Shown one piece after another: positions 33,425 to 45,292 of a stretch of 64,000 bases of DNA. Numbering within the stretch: position 1 is the first letter of the stretch; the number at the start of each line of letters is the position of its first letter. This DNA comes from Lepas anatifera (Eukaryota; Arthropoda; Thecostraca; Lepadidae): contig JAOTON010001673.1 in assembly GCA_034440635.1 (NCBI GenBank), positions 959,001-1,023,000 on the forward strand. Direction: 5' to 3'. The position numbers and the translations under genes are program-made. The notes beneath the pieces were generated by a model, which saw only the letters and a program-made list of their open reading frames with translations, was not told the DNA's origin and did no database searches.

Positions 33425-33684
33425 TGCACGTCATAACCAATCACCTTATTAATGAGCAGCCGTCTCTCTTTGTTCGCACCCGGCGCAAAAACGGACTCTG
33501 CCACCGCCTAAATAAACACAGGCAAGCGTACTGGATGGACGAGGGTGGCGCCCCGGTGCATCGCGCAGAGGGATTGTCACAGCCTGGAACGATTCGGCGC
33601 TGTTCAAAGGCCCGTCGTTGCGAGTGTGCATGCCTTACTAAAGGACCGTGAGGTGGGCTGATGAACTATATTATTGATCCGGTG
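33425..33684. other. Unique segment after the 42-bp array
   Basis: Nothing recognised. Confidence 0.4.
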
Positions 33685-33900
33685 CGCAGAGGTCAGAAGT
33701 CCGAACCTGCCAACATAGTTGGGGAAAATTTCGGGAGCCAAGGAGCCTTGATCATTTGTCCCTACTTCAATATTTTTTATGTTCTTACATGGCAACATTA
33801 TGCCTTAGAGACCTTTGAGTTGTTGGTTGTCCACTTTGTAGCCTGTTTGATCATTAGACATTTTGATAGTTGTTCATTGGGACGTTCTCGATCGTTCATT
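33685..33900. repeat. Dispersed repeat, family 4, copy A
   Basis: It shares 'ccgaacctgccaacatagtt', 'ttgatcattagacattt' and 'gatagttgttcattgggac' in the same order with 34574-34880. A further short local repeat of 'gatcgttcattgggacgttc' follows at about 33878-33930. Confidence 0.72.
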
Positions 33901-34573
33901 GGGACGTTCTCGATGGGACGTTCCCGATCCGTCGAATTCTCCTCCATTGGAAACCAGTTCCCCTCTGTTTACTTATCGCTTTGAGACGTTGTGCGCCTTT
34001 CAAAAATAATTATTTTTGTGCTCTTTACTGTGGGCTATTTTGGATCCCTGATCGATATTTGTGCCAGCCAAGAATCAGAAACCCAACAGATAAAGAAAAC
34101 AGGGGTGAATATTCGAGATTAATTGGGTCCCATAAAACACTGATTTTTAATTCTTTGGTGACCTTTTAAGTCTGTGGTCACTAGGACAACTTTGAAAAAT
34201 AGCGTTGTGGACCGGGGACAGCCGCGCCCCCAGGATTTTCGTTTGGGGGGGCTCGGCTGAGGAAGGGGACGGGGTGGCGGGCTGATGGGAAGCGTCATGT
34301 TTCACAGGTGGTGGCAGGTTACTGGAGGGGAAAATGGCCGGAGAGGGTACCTATCGCGTAAAATTGCGCCACGCTATGGGCAGGGGTGACAAGATGACAG
34401 TAGAACTGCTACTAAAAAAGCCAGATCAATGCTCTTTTCTGCCCTCAGCCTGCAGAGGCCAATTATTACCAAAATCATGTCAGGCATCTTCAGCCCTCGA
34501 AATAGACGGGGAGCGAAACTTAGGAGTCGAAGCGTTGGGAGGGGGGGGCTCGCTGCCCCCTCCCTTTGGGCAG

Positions 34574-34880
34574 AGGTCAGAAAAAATCCGAACCTGCCAA
34601 CATAGTTGGGGAAGATCTTCAGCTGCCGGGGAGTCTGTAAATTTTTAATTCTTCCTCTGCTGCAGTATTTCTGGTCTTCTGACATGTGAACATTATGTCT
34701 TAGGTGGAAGATCTTCAGCTGCCGGGGAGTCGGTACATTTTTAATTCTTCCTCTGCTGCAGTATTTCTGGTCTTCTGACATGTGAACATTATGTCTTAGG
34801 TACTCTTGACCTACTGATTTTCCCACTTTGTGGACTATTTGATCATTGGACATTTAGATAGTTGTTCATTAGGACTTTCT
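34574..34880. repeat. Dispersed repeat, family 4, copy B, with internal 96-bp duplication
   Basis: It matches 33685-33900 in order. Within it, a 96-bp segment starting gaagatcttcagctgccggg is tandemly duplicated (34611-34706 and 34707-34802) with only a few differences, so this copy grew recently. Confidence 0.82.
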
Positions 34881-36654
34881 GGCTAAAAATGTGGACTATT
34901 TGAGTCGTTTACTATTTGAACATCGCGTGAATTCACATCTCTGTAGTCCTTCTGCTTCATTATTTTCACTGGCACTAGCACTAGCAAAAATCTGCTTTCA
35001 GCCATTCTAAGCCAATCAGGAGCCGGAGCATATTTGGGGGAAGGTCGGGCTGGGGAACCCGGGGACTGTGTTTAAGTGAATCCGTTCGCATCCCGGTGGC
35101 AAGAGTTGGGATCCGTTGGACCTGGGCTGACAAGCTGGCGCACGCGTTGCAAATTGTTATAGAGCGCAATGCAAAAAAGTGCGCTGGACTCGACTACATA
35201 GCTGCTTAGGCTGTGGATTTGGAACCTCGCGATGAAGATGTATATCACAGGAGCAAGTTAATAGAGTAAGGAAACTGGGACTGGTTGGGCAACATACCTA
35301 CCGAGTTATACTTTTGCACTTTGGAAAACTAAAAGTGTGTGCGGAGACGGTCTACATAGCTATTGCTGACGAGGAACGTTCTCCACTAGGAACAAGAGCT
35401 TGGCAGTTTTGGGCTCTTGTTATCTTTCCCACGTATTTTTTTATATAATTCCAGTTATTTTTCCAGTTTGGCTGATGTTGGGAACCTTTAAAAAGTGGGG
35501 CCTGGAGTGGATTATTCCAACTGGGTATTAAATGGTCAATGCTCAAAATGTGTGACAGGGGGAGCATGATAACATCCCAACAAGGTAAGCATGCATTACT
35601 CCAGGTACCTAACTACCTTCCTGCAAGCAAGACTGAAGTTTGCATCAATAGTTTAAATGTTTCAATGGACAGAGTTGTAATTTTTACAGTCAGCGTCTCA
35701 TGCTGGGTGTAGGAAGTAGCCTGTATAGTTGAATTTTCTTTGGTCCTTCACTCGCCATACATCATAAACCTGAAACCTGGTTAACTTAAAAACCGGCCAG
35801 TTTAGTTGCATAACTTGGAAAAATAAACTCAACGTTGCAATTGAACAATATGCTTTAAAGAAATTAATGATTGACTCTTTCTCTTGTCCGGATGACACAT
35901 TTTTATCTCCCTAAAATTTTTAAAGTTATCAGGGGATTTGAATTTTTTGTGGTGTTTGTATTTGTTTTATACTAGCTTTGACATCCTTGGATCAAAACAA
36001 AAAATTAAAAGAATATGGTACGATTTTTTTTCTTTTATTTCTCATCAAATTTTTATTTCAAGCACAGATTTGGAATGAAAATGTCAGAAAAAATGTATAA
36101 ACAAACTCTGGAAGCAATTGAGCGTAAACTATGAGAGATATGGGTTTATACATGAAGGCCTTTACGAGTGCGTCAAACATTTATATGCCCATAACTTTTG
36201 AAATTGCCAACATATTTCAAAATTATTTTTTTGTCGGAATCAGTGTCACAGGCTACTTAGGAATATGTATATAGTGAACATATATTTTAACCCCCAAGAA
36301 TTTAAAAGTAGGTATTTTAAAACTTTGGATTATTTTACACTTAAAATGTGGCGCATAGGTATTTATAATGCTCTTGAGGGCCACTCAAAAAAATATATTA
36401 TATACATATGTAAGTGCCATACTTTGTTGACTGGCAGCCCAGTATGAAATCACTATGCTATACTGGGCTTACTCAGTTATCCATGAACTGTCGTAAAAAG
36501 CCCCGATATTAACAAGTCTGCACTGTAATTCTCTCTGTTGTGCAATACCCAAATTTTTCCTAAACTCTATGCGTTAGTGAATAGGTCAACACAAACATGA
36601 AATTGACTTACCAACAAATGAACCCAATGTTGTTCATATCTTCTAATTACTGAC
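34881..36654. other. AT-rich intergenic sequence
   Basis: Nothing recognised on either strand; only short frames. Confidence 0.4.
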
Positions 36655-37502
36655 ACTTTCTGACTGAAAAACAACCTTCTATGACAGATCCTTAGAGTAC
36701 TGTGCCACGGCGGATACACTTCATTTGTTACTGCATCGTCACTGTACAATACTACCTGAACCATTACCTGCCGGAGATAATATGATTAGAAAAGCGAAAA
36801 CTCTCACTGAAATCATCGAGATCCCGTAGCATTGTTGTACCTTTGTTTGCGCTGCTACTTCTTTGTTTTAACAGAGGTGAGAAAACGTCTCTTCTCGTTC
36901 AGATACGTCTCAGCGCATCCGTCGGGTCTTCTGTCATTTTCTACAAAATTCTCAGGAGTACGACACTTCCTATAAGTCGTCCTATAGGAGATGAGGTGGC
37001 TTAGTGGATAGCACCCTTGTCTTCTAAGCCACCGGTCCCGGGTTCAAGTCCCGGCGGAGCCTCTGAATAAGTTGATCTGATCCCCAAAATGCCTTCCAAC
37101 AGGGTGAGAGTTGGCGACGCCTTATGACCCTGGCAGTTGGTGCGTCGTTAAACCCCAACAAATATTAAGTCGTCCTATAGTCCTAGAAGTCCAATATTTA
37201 TATTTCAAAAGGGTTCTGGAACATTGTTTTTTAAAGTATTTTTTCTGTAATATTTTCGAAGTTCTATATCACAGTTTAGGACAGACATGACCGAGTTCTT
37301 AGAGAAACTGATGGTCGTAGCCGAACTACGTCATTTGATCGATAGTTGAGAATTATCAATAAGTCGTCTAGAAATGTTGACTTTGAGAGCGATTTTAAAG
37401 CATTTGGAGGCTGGTTTCGCAAAAATGAGAATAAGACTTCTGAAACAACGTTTTGTGACCTTTTGATCTAGCAAATATTTTTTCGCGAATGCACCTTTAA
37501 GA
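36655..37502. mobile_element. Dispersed repeat, family 3, copy B, split by a SINE
   Basis: It aligns with 20630-21434: shared 'actctcact.aaatc', 'acgtctcttctcgttca', 'gtctagaaatgttgacttt', 'gtgaccttttgatctagc'. It ends CACCTTTAA. A SINE (36988-37166) interrupts it. Confidence 0.75.
36988..37166 (+). mobile_element. tRNA-derived SINE with 14-bp target duplication
   Basis: The tRNA-like head (GGTGGCTTAGTGGATAGCAC A-box; GGTTCAAGTCC B-box) could derive from a tRNA-Arg(TCT)-like gene, given CTTCTAA in the loop position. The body runs GCGGAGCCTCTGAATAAG and the tail ccctggcagttggtgcgtcg, then ttaaaccccaac. Perfect 14-bp duplication AAGTCGTCCTATAG at 36974-36987 and 37167-37180. It lies inside copy B of family 3, so it is younger than that element. 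Confidence 0.93.
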
Positions 37503-37584
37503 AGACCAATAAAAAGTGGAGGAGTCAAACGTTGATAAGTTTTGAAGTGCTGCGGCGAGGACCATTATTATGAGTTGCTAAGAG

Positions 37585-37851
37585 GTTCCCTGGCCTCTCC
37601 CCTCGAATCCGGAAATGTAAAAAACACTGAAGATTATAGATTCGGGCACAGCCCTTCTTCAGAATCATGGAGTAAATATAAATAATTCTCAGTCCTAGTA
37701 TAGCCACACCTCGAATTGATTCGAGGGTTGGCTATACTAGGACTGAGAATTATTGATATTTACTCCATGATTCTGATGAAGGGCTGTGCCCGAATATATA
37801 ATCTTCAGTGTTTTTTTACATTTCCGGATTCGAGGGGAGAGGCCAGGGAAC
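37585..37851. repeat. ~267-bp inverted repeat (foldback)
   Basis: Arms of about 125 bp (37585-37712 and 37730-37851) are nearly perfect reverse complements, centred near 37720. Shared segments include TTCCCTGGCCTCTCCCCTCG and the 'ctcagtcctagtatagcca' next to the centre. A direct repeat AAAAAGTGGAGGAGT flanks it on both outer sides (at about 37510 and 37857). No coding content. Confidence 0.9.
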
Positions 37852-37879
37852 ATCCTAAAAAGTGGAGGAGTGTAAATTG

Positions 37880-38432
37880 GTACCCCACTTTAGTATGTAT
37901 AGCTATTTCATTCATTACTTCGTCGTTTGAATTTCGTTTTCCTGCAGTTTTGAAAATGAAGAAAGACTCGCCTTAACTGCATACATTTGAAAATATGTCA
38001 CGTTCATTTTTTCCTTCCACAATGTTAAGTATGGAGGATGAGTGGCTGTTTGTGTTTTTTTGTATGGGTATGTTCCACGAATAGACTATTCAACCAAGAG
38101 ACATAAATGATGAGACATTTGGCGGGAAGTAGGGACTGTATGTATAGTCAGCTGATATATCCGTCACGGATCCTATCGACGCTTCATCCGTAGCCGATGA
38201 AAGTCGCGCGTTAACAAGCCATTAAAACAGCTCACGCGTAAATATAAAGGCATGCAGTGAATTCACTAAGGTTATCCAGAATGGGGATAGGATGAGTTAA
38301 CACGGACTGAACTCCTGTGCCGATAGGCACGTCCTGTGCAGATGCAGATACGTTTCTACAAACTGTTAAAAGTCTCTGTAGGTAATTTTGAGCACTGATC
38401 GTGATCAGGTAGTAAACAGCCACCATGCAATA
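37880..38432. other. Intergenic sequence
   Basis: Nothing recognised. Confidence 0.4.
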
Positions 38433-39127
38433 TTTGGCGTCGCAGTGTCTACTAACCGCGGGTCCCTGTTACAGTGGCCAGTAGGGGTCGCAGTGTCTCT
38501 ACTAACCGCGGGTCCCTATGACAGTGGCCAGTAGGGGTCGCAGTGTCTCTACTAACCGCGGGTCCCTGTGACAGTGGCCAGTAGGGGTCGCACTGTGTCT
38601 ACTAACCGCGGGTCCCTGTGACAGTGGCCAGTAGGGGTCGCAATGTGTCTACTAACCGCGGGTCCCTGTGACAGTGGCCAGTAGGGGTCGCAGTGTCTAC
38701 TAACCGCGGGTCCCTGTGACAGTGGCCAGTAGGGGTCGCAGTGTCTCTACTAACCGCGGGTCCCTGTGACAGTGGCCAGTAGGGGCCGCAGTGTCTACTA
38801 ACCGCGGGTCCCTGTGACAGTGGCCAGTAGGGGTCGCAATGTGTCTACTAACCGCGGGTCCCTGTGACAGTGGCCAGTAGGGGCCGCAGTGTCTACTAAC
38901 CGCGGGTCCCTGTGACAGTGGCCAGTAGGGGTCGCAGTGTCTCTACTAACCGCGGGTCCCTGTGACAGTGGCCAGTAGGGGTCGCAGTGTCTCTACTAAC
39001 CGCGGGTCCCTGTGACAGTGGCCAGTAGGGGCCGCACTGTGTCTACTAACCGCGGGTCCCTGTGACAGTGGCCAGTAGGGGTCGCAGTGTCTCTACTAAC
39101 CGCGGGTCCCTGTGACAGTGGCCAGTA
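38433..39127. repeat. 47-51-bp minisatellite
   Basis: About 14 units with ACTAACCGCGGGTCCCTGTG, then ACAGTGGCCAGTAGGGG, then a variable TCGCAGTGTCTCT/TCGCAGTGTCT/CCGCACTGTGTCT segment. Units are very similar to each other, suggesting recent expansion. The start and end are clean. Confidence 0.95.
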
Positions 39128-40043
39128 CGACTGGCTTGTCTATTATAATGCACCTCTGAGATAGACGCTACGAAATATGTTCACCCTTTACCACTTATGA
39201 GATCTATAATGCATTCAAAACTGTGGTCATTTCCCTGGATTTATTTTAGAGTCAATATCAAAACTTTGATTGCTCTTTTGATTGATTTGGATTGCAAAAC
39301 AAAAAATTAAAATGATCAACGAACACAAAATTGTACACCTCCAGCCGGTCTGAAAATGGCACACACGGCCACAAAAGTGGCGCCCCCAAGAACTACTGAC
39401 CCCCCTGACTAAAATTCCTGGATCCACCTCTGTTGGTCAACAATGGAAGTCACGTCACACTTCACACCATCCCCTTCCTCTCCCCACTGACCAGAATCCC
39501 GTCTCAGTGGGCTGCTCCCTTCCTCCAGTCTGGGACTGGCCAGTGCTTCCTGAAATGCCGCATTGCAATCTTTCTTAGTAGACTCCACCCGTATTGGCAC
39601 GCAGGCAAAGTTCTGTAGTTTGGGGTGCGCCGGCACCTCTAAAAGACCGAACAGCACCGCTGAAGTCTTAAAACTCCATCCCAGTCTGCCTGACCAGTAT
39701 AGCTCCCAGTACGAGACCGCGTATGTACGAAATTACTGGGCCAGTCTCAGACCAGTGACTGTCACATGTCTCATTCTAGTAGGTACTAAGGGTATATTTG
39801 CGCTATTCAACTCCACCCCCCCCCCAGTGAAATAGAGTCTGGCAAAGCACCCTGAACTGTTTCACAATGTTTTTCCCCCGCGTCTTGGCGGCCTCCTTCG
39901 TTCATTTTGCCTGCTGTTCGACACCCTGGCCAGCCGCTGTCTGGCTGGGGCGTGAATACCATAAAACATCATATGACACGGTGAGTGTGCGGACACCGCA
40001 GCTACCCCACTGTAGAAGATCTGGTCACCCATCCCGGCTCTGC
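39128..40043. other. Intergenic sequence with a hAT-like end
   Basis: CCTGGATCCACCTCTG at 39417-39432 resembles the right end of the small hAT-like MITEs here, but I could not find a matching left end or a duplication. Otherwise nothing recognised. Confidence 0.4.
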
Positions 40044-40412
40044 CTCGCCTCCGTCCGACCAGAATACACCTGCGGTGTCTGTGTATACCTCCGTCCGACC
40101 AGTATACACCTACGGTGTCTGTGTATACCTCCGTCCGACCAGTATACACCTGCGGTGCCTGGGCGCGGCTGTATACCTCCGTCCGACCAGTATACACCTG
40201 CGGTGTCTGGGCGCGGCTGTATACCTCCATCCGACCAGTATACACCTGCGGTGTCTGTGTATACCTCCGTCCGACCAGTATACACCTGCGGTGTCCGGGC
40301 GCGGCTGTATACCTCCGTCCGACCAGTATACACCTGCGGTGCCTGGGCGCGGCTGTATACCTCCGTCCGACCAGTACACACCTGCGGTGTCTGGGCGCGG
40401 CTGTATACCTCA
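40044..40412. repeat. Minisatellite with two unit lengths (~37 and ~48 bp)
   Basis: About eight units with 'cctccgtccgaccagtatac' followed by ACCTGCGGTGTCTG. In some units an extra GGGCGCGGCT precedes GTATACC. Long and short units are intermixed. Open frames on both strands are repeat-driven. Confidence 0.93.
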
Positions 40413-40736
40413 GCTGGGAACTGTTTGGACGGCGCCGACGCCGCTGTGGGTACTGGCGTGTCATCGTCGGAAACGACGACAGAGCGCTGGGAGGCAGGGG
40501 ACGCCGCGGCGATGAAGGACAAGCTCGCCGATGTTTCGTCACGACGCTGAAAATTAAGGAAATTCGGGGTTGCGGGATGTTAAATGGGCTTGTACTCTGA
40601 TTTTACCTATCTCAAGAACGTTGCACCTAGTGGGAGGCGAGGCTGCCGTCTGGTGCGTGAATTCCGGCGCTAGCCGGTTTTAGCTGGGCTCTGGCTGTCA
40701 AAATTTCTCACCTTCCGACCATTTCCTGCAGTCGGA

Positions 40737-41577
40737 ATGAGACTTCCATGGCTTAGTTGTATTCTGTCATTTTTCTCGTCTTCCCATTTTATTAAGCCCC
40801 GCTGCAAGACAGTACTCTGCGGAAGACACGGCGCTGCCACGCACAAAGCATGTCGCTCAGTACTTGAATATGGATGTGTTGTCTGGGCAGGTGCAGCCAG
40901 GGTACACTTAGAAAGACTGGAGAGAGTACAACATAAATTTTTGATATGGCTCAACCATCACTTCCACATCGTGCTGCGTCCCACACCCTATCATATTCTG
41001 ACCTTCTCCAACATTATCACATATCATCTTTAAAATCTCGTAGAAATTATTATGATCTTATGTTCTTGAGAAACCTTTATCGCGGACGCATTGACTCTTG
41101 TTTTTTAGTAGCTCATTTTCACTGTCCACTCCATTAAGAATCAATCGCAATTTGTCGCTGTTTAGAGTTCCGTGTGCCAGAGTGAACACTGTTAAGAACA
41201 GCCTTTTGTAAGGATGCCCCGTGAAGTCAACAGTTTTCTACAAAAACGCCCAACGTCTGACTTCTTTCATGACGATTATTGCACGTTTCGGAGAGAGGTT
41301 TTGAATATTTAAGAGCATTGTGATTTAGGGTCTGTTTTAAACCTCCACAGTATATTTTAACGTTGTATTAGATTTTATTATTCCGTATGTGCTGTTTTTT
41401 ATAAATGTATACAATATGTTTTAGGGCGCACTTTTTAGCGATGTGAGCATGATGTTTTATTATTCTGTAAGTGTTGCTATCATTCGTGCATGTATGTATA
41501 TAATTTTATCACAATGACTTCGTCCATAATTGGGAATACCCGTCGACGATTGAATAAATAAATTGAAATTGAAATTG
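40737..41577 (+). mobile_element. LINE 3' end: RT C-terminus, 3' UTR and short tail
   Basis: Seen: RSVLEYGCVVWAGAARVHLE with LERVQHKFL, then (other frame) SLKSRRNYYDLMFLRNLYRG, then LSLFRVPCARVNTVKNSL. These blocks are the usual order at the C-terminus of Jockey/CR1-like LINE reverse transcriptase. A 3' region follows, ending 'aataaataaattgaaattga' as a short repeat tail. Frameshifts and 5' truncation are evident. Non-functional fragment. Confidence 0.8.
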
Positions 41578-42387
41578 ATGGCTCGCGAGCCATTTGCGGC
41601 GGCTATTGAGGGCTGGTACTGGCGGCGGAGCAGCGGCGTTCCCAGCCCGCCGGACTAATAACGCCATCCAACGTGGCGCCTACAGACAAAGGGTGTCAGC
41701 ACGCACCAGTGACGAGACGCAGCGATGGTGGAGACAGCCGGACGGCAACATACGCCAATGGAGCCGCATACCTCCCCTAACCACTCGTCACCACAGACGG
41801 TCGTCTCCAAATCAGTGTCTTTGTGACCGACCTCTGCCACCCCAACGGCCTGCCTCCTCCACCTCCACACGTATTCCGGTGCCGCAGTGCCAATAGACAG
41901 CCAAACAGGACCGGGAAGCGGCAGACAATGCCCCTGGGCCACCGCAGCCCTCCAGCACCCGCACCCAAGGCTTGGGCATTCACGCCAAGAAAAGGCGGGT
42001 CGGGTGCGTGGTGGGTTGGAGGCGGCGGCCAGCCTTGCCGGCAGCGGGGCGCGGGTCTGGTGCGGCCTCTTCACACCCGGGTGCCGCCGAGTGGGACCCT
42101 CATCACCTGCCCTGCCCGCCGGCAGCAGCAGGGCGTGATCTCCAGCGGCGGTCCCTGTCGTTCTCTCGCTGGTTATGGCACCCTGATGGCTGTCGCCCGG
42201 TGGCCGCCGGCGGGCTCTCGTCATAGCCCCCTCAACCACACCCGCTGTTTTTTGTGACCTGGACGCTAAGTAAGGGAGCTGGCAGGTATGAACCGGCTGG
42301 CGTCTCTATTAGTTGCGCAGTAAAACTGCCACCGTTCACCGCGCGGTCGATTGAGCTGGCCTGGTGCTGACTTTTAAAGCATCGGCT
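41578..42387. other. GC-rich intergenic sequence
   Basis: CpG-rich, with several overlapping open frames of up to 194 aa on both strands. None shows a family motif; GC-rich DNA lacks stops by chance. Confidence 0.4.
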
Positions 42388-42850
42388 TGACGCGAACGGT
42401 GTGGCGAATGGCGCGAACGGTGTAAGGAATGGCGTGAACGGTGTGGGGAATGGCGCGAACGGTGTGGCGAATGGCGCGAACGGTGTAGGAAATGGCGCGA
42501 ACGGTGTGAGGAATGGCGCGAACGGTGTGGCGACTGGCGCGAACGGTGTAGGGAATGGCGCGAACGCTGTGGGGAAAGGCGCGAACGCTTTGGGAATGAC
42601 GTGAACGGCGTGGGGAATGGCGCGAACGGTGTAGGGAATGGCGCGAACGGTGTAGGGAATGGCGCAAACTGTGTGGGAATGGCGCGAACAGTGTGGGGAA
42701 TGGCGCGAACGGTTTAGGGAATGGCGCGAAGGGTGTGGGAATGGCGCGAACGGCGTGGGGAATGGCGAGAACGGTGTGGGAAAGGCGCGAACGGCGTGGG
42801 GAATGGCGCGAACGGCGTGGGGAATGTCGCGAACGGTGTGGGGAATGGTG
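42388..42850. repeat. 21-bp minisatellite
   Basis: About 22 units with 'ggcgcgaacggtgtagggaa' as core. Several units lose one base. Open frames on both strands follow from 21 being a multiple of 3. Confidence 0.93.
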
Positions 42851-43214
42851 CGCGCTGCCATCGCTGCCACCACCGCCATCCATCCGGCCCCATGCGCCGT
42901 CCTGCTATCAACGGTTCTTGGTACGGCCGCTGCAAGTTTGTACGGTCCGTAGCTCGGTGGTATCGATCTCCCGTGCGTAGCCTAGAGGCCTTGATCTCTG
43001 AATAAGATGGTCAATGTAGTGCTACTGGAATCCTACTCATAAAATCATTCGGAATGAATTTAAGACTTTAAGCCGAACATCATCCTTGAAACTTGGACGT
43101 AGTTGCTTGGCAGTGAAGCGTTGATTCATATGGCGCGGAGGAGCCACATATCGGGCAGCTCAGCGAAAGGGATATATTCCGGTTATTTGGTTTTCGAGGT
43201 TAGTGATCGGCTGG

Positions 43215-43558
43215 TCCGGAGTGGCCTGGTGACGCAAGGTGACCTTGGTGACGCGGGTGGCCTGGTGACGCGGAGTGGCCTGGTGACGCGGGTAGCCTGG
43301 TGACGCGGGGTGGCCTGGTGACGCGGGGTGGCCTGGTGACGCGGGGTGGCCTGGTGACGGGGTGGCCTGGTGACGGGGTGGCCTGGTGACGCGGGTGGCC
43401 TGGTGACGCGGGTGGCCTGGTGACGCGGGTAGCCTGGTGACGCGGGGTGGCCTGGTGACGCGGGGTGGCCTGGTGACGCGGGGTGGCCTGGTGACGGGGT
43501 GGCCTGGTGACGGGGTGGCCTGGTGACGGGGTGGCCTGGTGACGCGGGGTGGCCTGGT
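43215..43558. repeat. 18-bp minisatellite
   Basis: About 19 units of GGCCTGGTGACGCGGGGT with shorter variants (GGCCTGGTGACGGGGT and GGCCTGGTGACGCGGGT). Highly homogeneous. Confidence 0.94.
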
Positions 43559-43889
43559 GCTTGTTGGCAATGGCAGCATCTCTCTACCGCCACCCAAACA
43601 GATGGCAAATCCCATGGCTCACCCAAATAACATGGCACGCCCAAACAGATGGATTAGAAGCACTCGTCTGCTCCGTTCCTTCAGACATTGCTGGCTTTTC
43701 CCGAAGCAGATGACGGGCTATGCGGTCTACCGATGAGAAGCCTACAACAGAGCAAAGTAGGATATCATAGATTTATATTGAATAGCCAGCGGAGGCCCGT
43801 CGATAGGATGGCGAGGCCGGGGAACTCCCACCACTGTGTAGTTAGGTGACCACCAGGCCAGACCTTGCCGGCGCTGCGGGAGTGAGAGC

Positions 43890-44428
43890 GAGGCCAGATC
43901 GGCCTGGAACCGAGTCGGCGCCAGCACAGCTGATTGCCCTGTGACCGGGTCGGCGCCAGCACAACTGATTGCCCAGTGACCGGGTCGGCGCCAGCACAAC
44001 TGATTGCCCAGTGACCAGGTCGGCGCCAGCACAGCTGTCCAGTGATCGGGTCGGCGCCAGCACAGCTGTCCAGTGACCGGGGCCAGCAGTGTCCAGCTGT
44101 CCAGTGACCGGGTCGGCGCCAGCACAGCTGTCCAGTGACCGGGTCGGCGCCAGCACAGCTGTCCAGTGACCGGGTCGGCGCCAGCACAGCTGATTGCCCA
44201 GTGACCGGGTCGGCGCCAGCACAGCTGTCCAGTGATCGGGTCGGCGCCAGCACAGCTGTCCAGTGATCGGGTCGGCGCCAGCACAGCTGTCCAGTGACCG
44301 GGTCGGCGCCAGCACAGCTGTCCAGTGACCGGGTCGGCGCCAGCACAGCTGATTGCCCAGTGACCGGGTCGGCGCCAGCACAGCTGTCCAGTGACCGGGT
44401 CGGCGCCAGCACAGCTGTCCAGTGACGG
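43890..44428. repeat. 31/38-bp minisatellite
   Basis: About 16 units with GTCGGCGCCAGCACAGCTG. Most continue TCCAGTGACCGG (31 bp), while others have ATTGCCCAGTGACCGG (longer form). The CAGCTG word in the core is an E-box-type hexamer repeated through the array. Open frames on the minus strand follow the repeat. Confidence 0.94.
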
Positions 44429-45292
44429 CCGCTGGCGTCAGCTGTCTTATGTCGGTAGTTTTATGTCACGCACAGTAGGGTGGCGGGATTTCCTATTTTT
44501 TTGCTAGCACATCTCAAAGGCTATATCTGAGCCTCATATTGCCTGGTAAAAAACATTCAGTCAGTTGCATGACCGGAGAGGATGGCCAGCGGCACCGGGG
44601 GTCGCCCGCCGCCCAGTCTGCCGGAGTGGCGGCAGTTATGTTCGATTTGTCGTAGTGTCCGTCCGTCCGTTTGGCTCTCGCGAATATAACTCTGGTCCTC
44701 CGAAAACTTGCGTCGTTTATCTCTAACAGGCTCCAAAGACTGGACCCAATCAAACTGCAGCCCAGACCACTCCCAGCACAGAGCAGGGATTCGCAGCAGC
44801 CGTGCCCCCCCCATGTTTCACGCCGTCTCTGCGCCCATGGCTCTGAGTTTTGTTTTTAATTACGTTTTGCATGTTTGAGACCCTAGTGAAGCTGTAAAAG
44901 CGAAATGCTTTGCTTGGCTAATGAGTGATTAGATAGCTACAGTAATGTAACCATTGTAACGTGATTTGGTCTTCATTTACACGTTTATCAACCGACCATA
45001 TACCAGCTAAGCGTTCAAACTGGTCGGGTTGGTATAGACACGGATTGCAAGATTGGCTAACTAAAAGACCAGCCGGCTGCCGTAGCCCGAACAACAGTTT
45101 TGTTCATGAATCGATTATATCAAGACAGAGGCAGAAATTATTAAACAATCCCAGTCCAGACAAAAACGTGCCTAAGGGTACTAGCGATGTATTTATGTTT
45201 GCGTAAAATATAAGTGACACAGCTTCAACGCAATTAGGATCATACGGTGACAATTTTGGCAGGATGTCATGATTGCACCCTTTGTAGGCTTT
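44429..45292. other. Intergenic sequence
   Basis: Nothing recognised. A short minus-strand open frame at 44557-44814 has no family signature. Confidence 0.4.

Noticed and set aside
38433..39127. CRISPR-like regular array
   Set aside because: Units are contiguous tandem copies with no unique spacers, in a eukaryotic context; a minisatellite.
39417..39432. Right end of a hAT-like MITE (CCTGGATCCACCTCTG)
   Set aside because: No left end or target duplication could be located, so it is not called as an element.
41594..42257. GC-rich open frames of 100-194 codons on both strands
   Set aside because: Overlapping frames on both strands with no motif; expected from low stop-codon frequency in GC-rich DNA.
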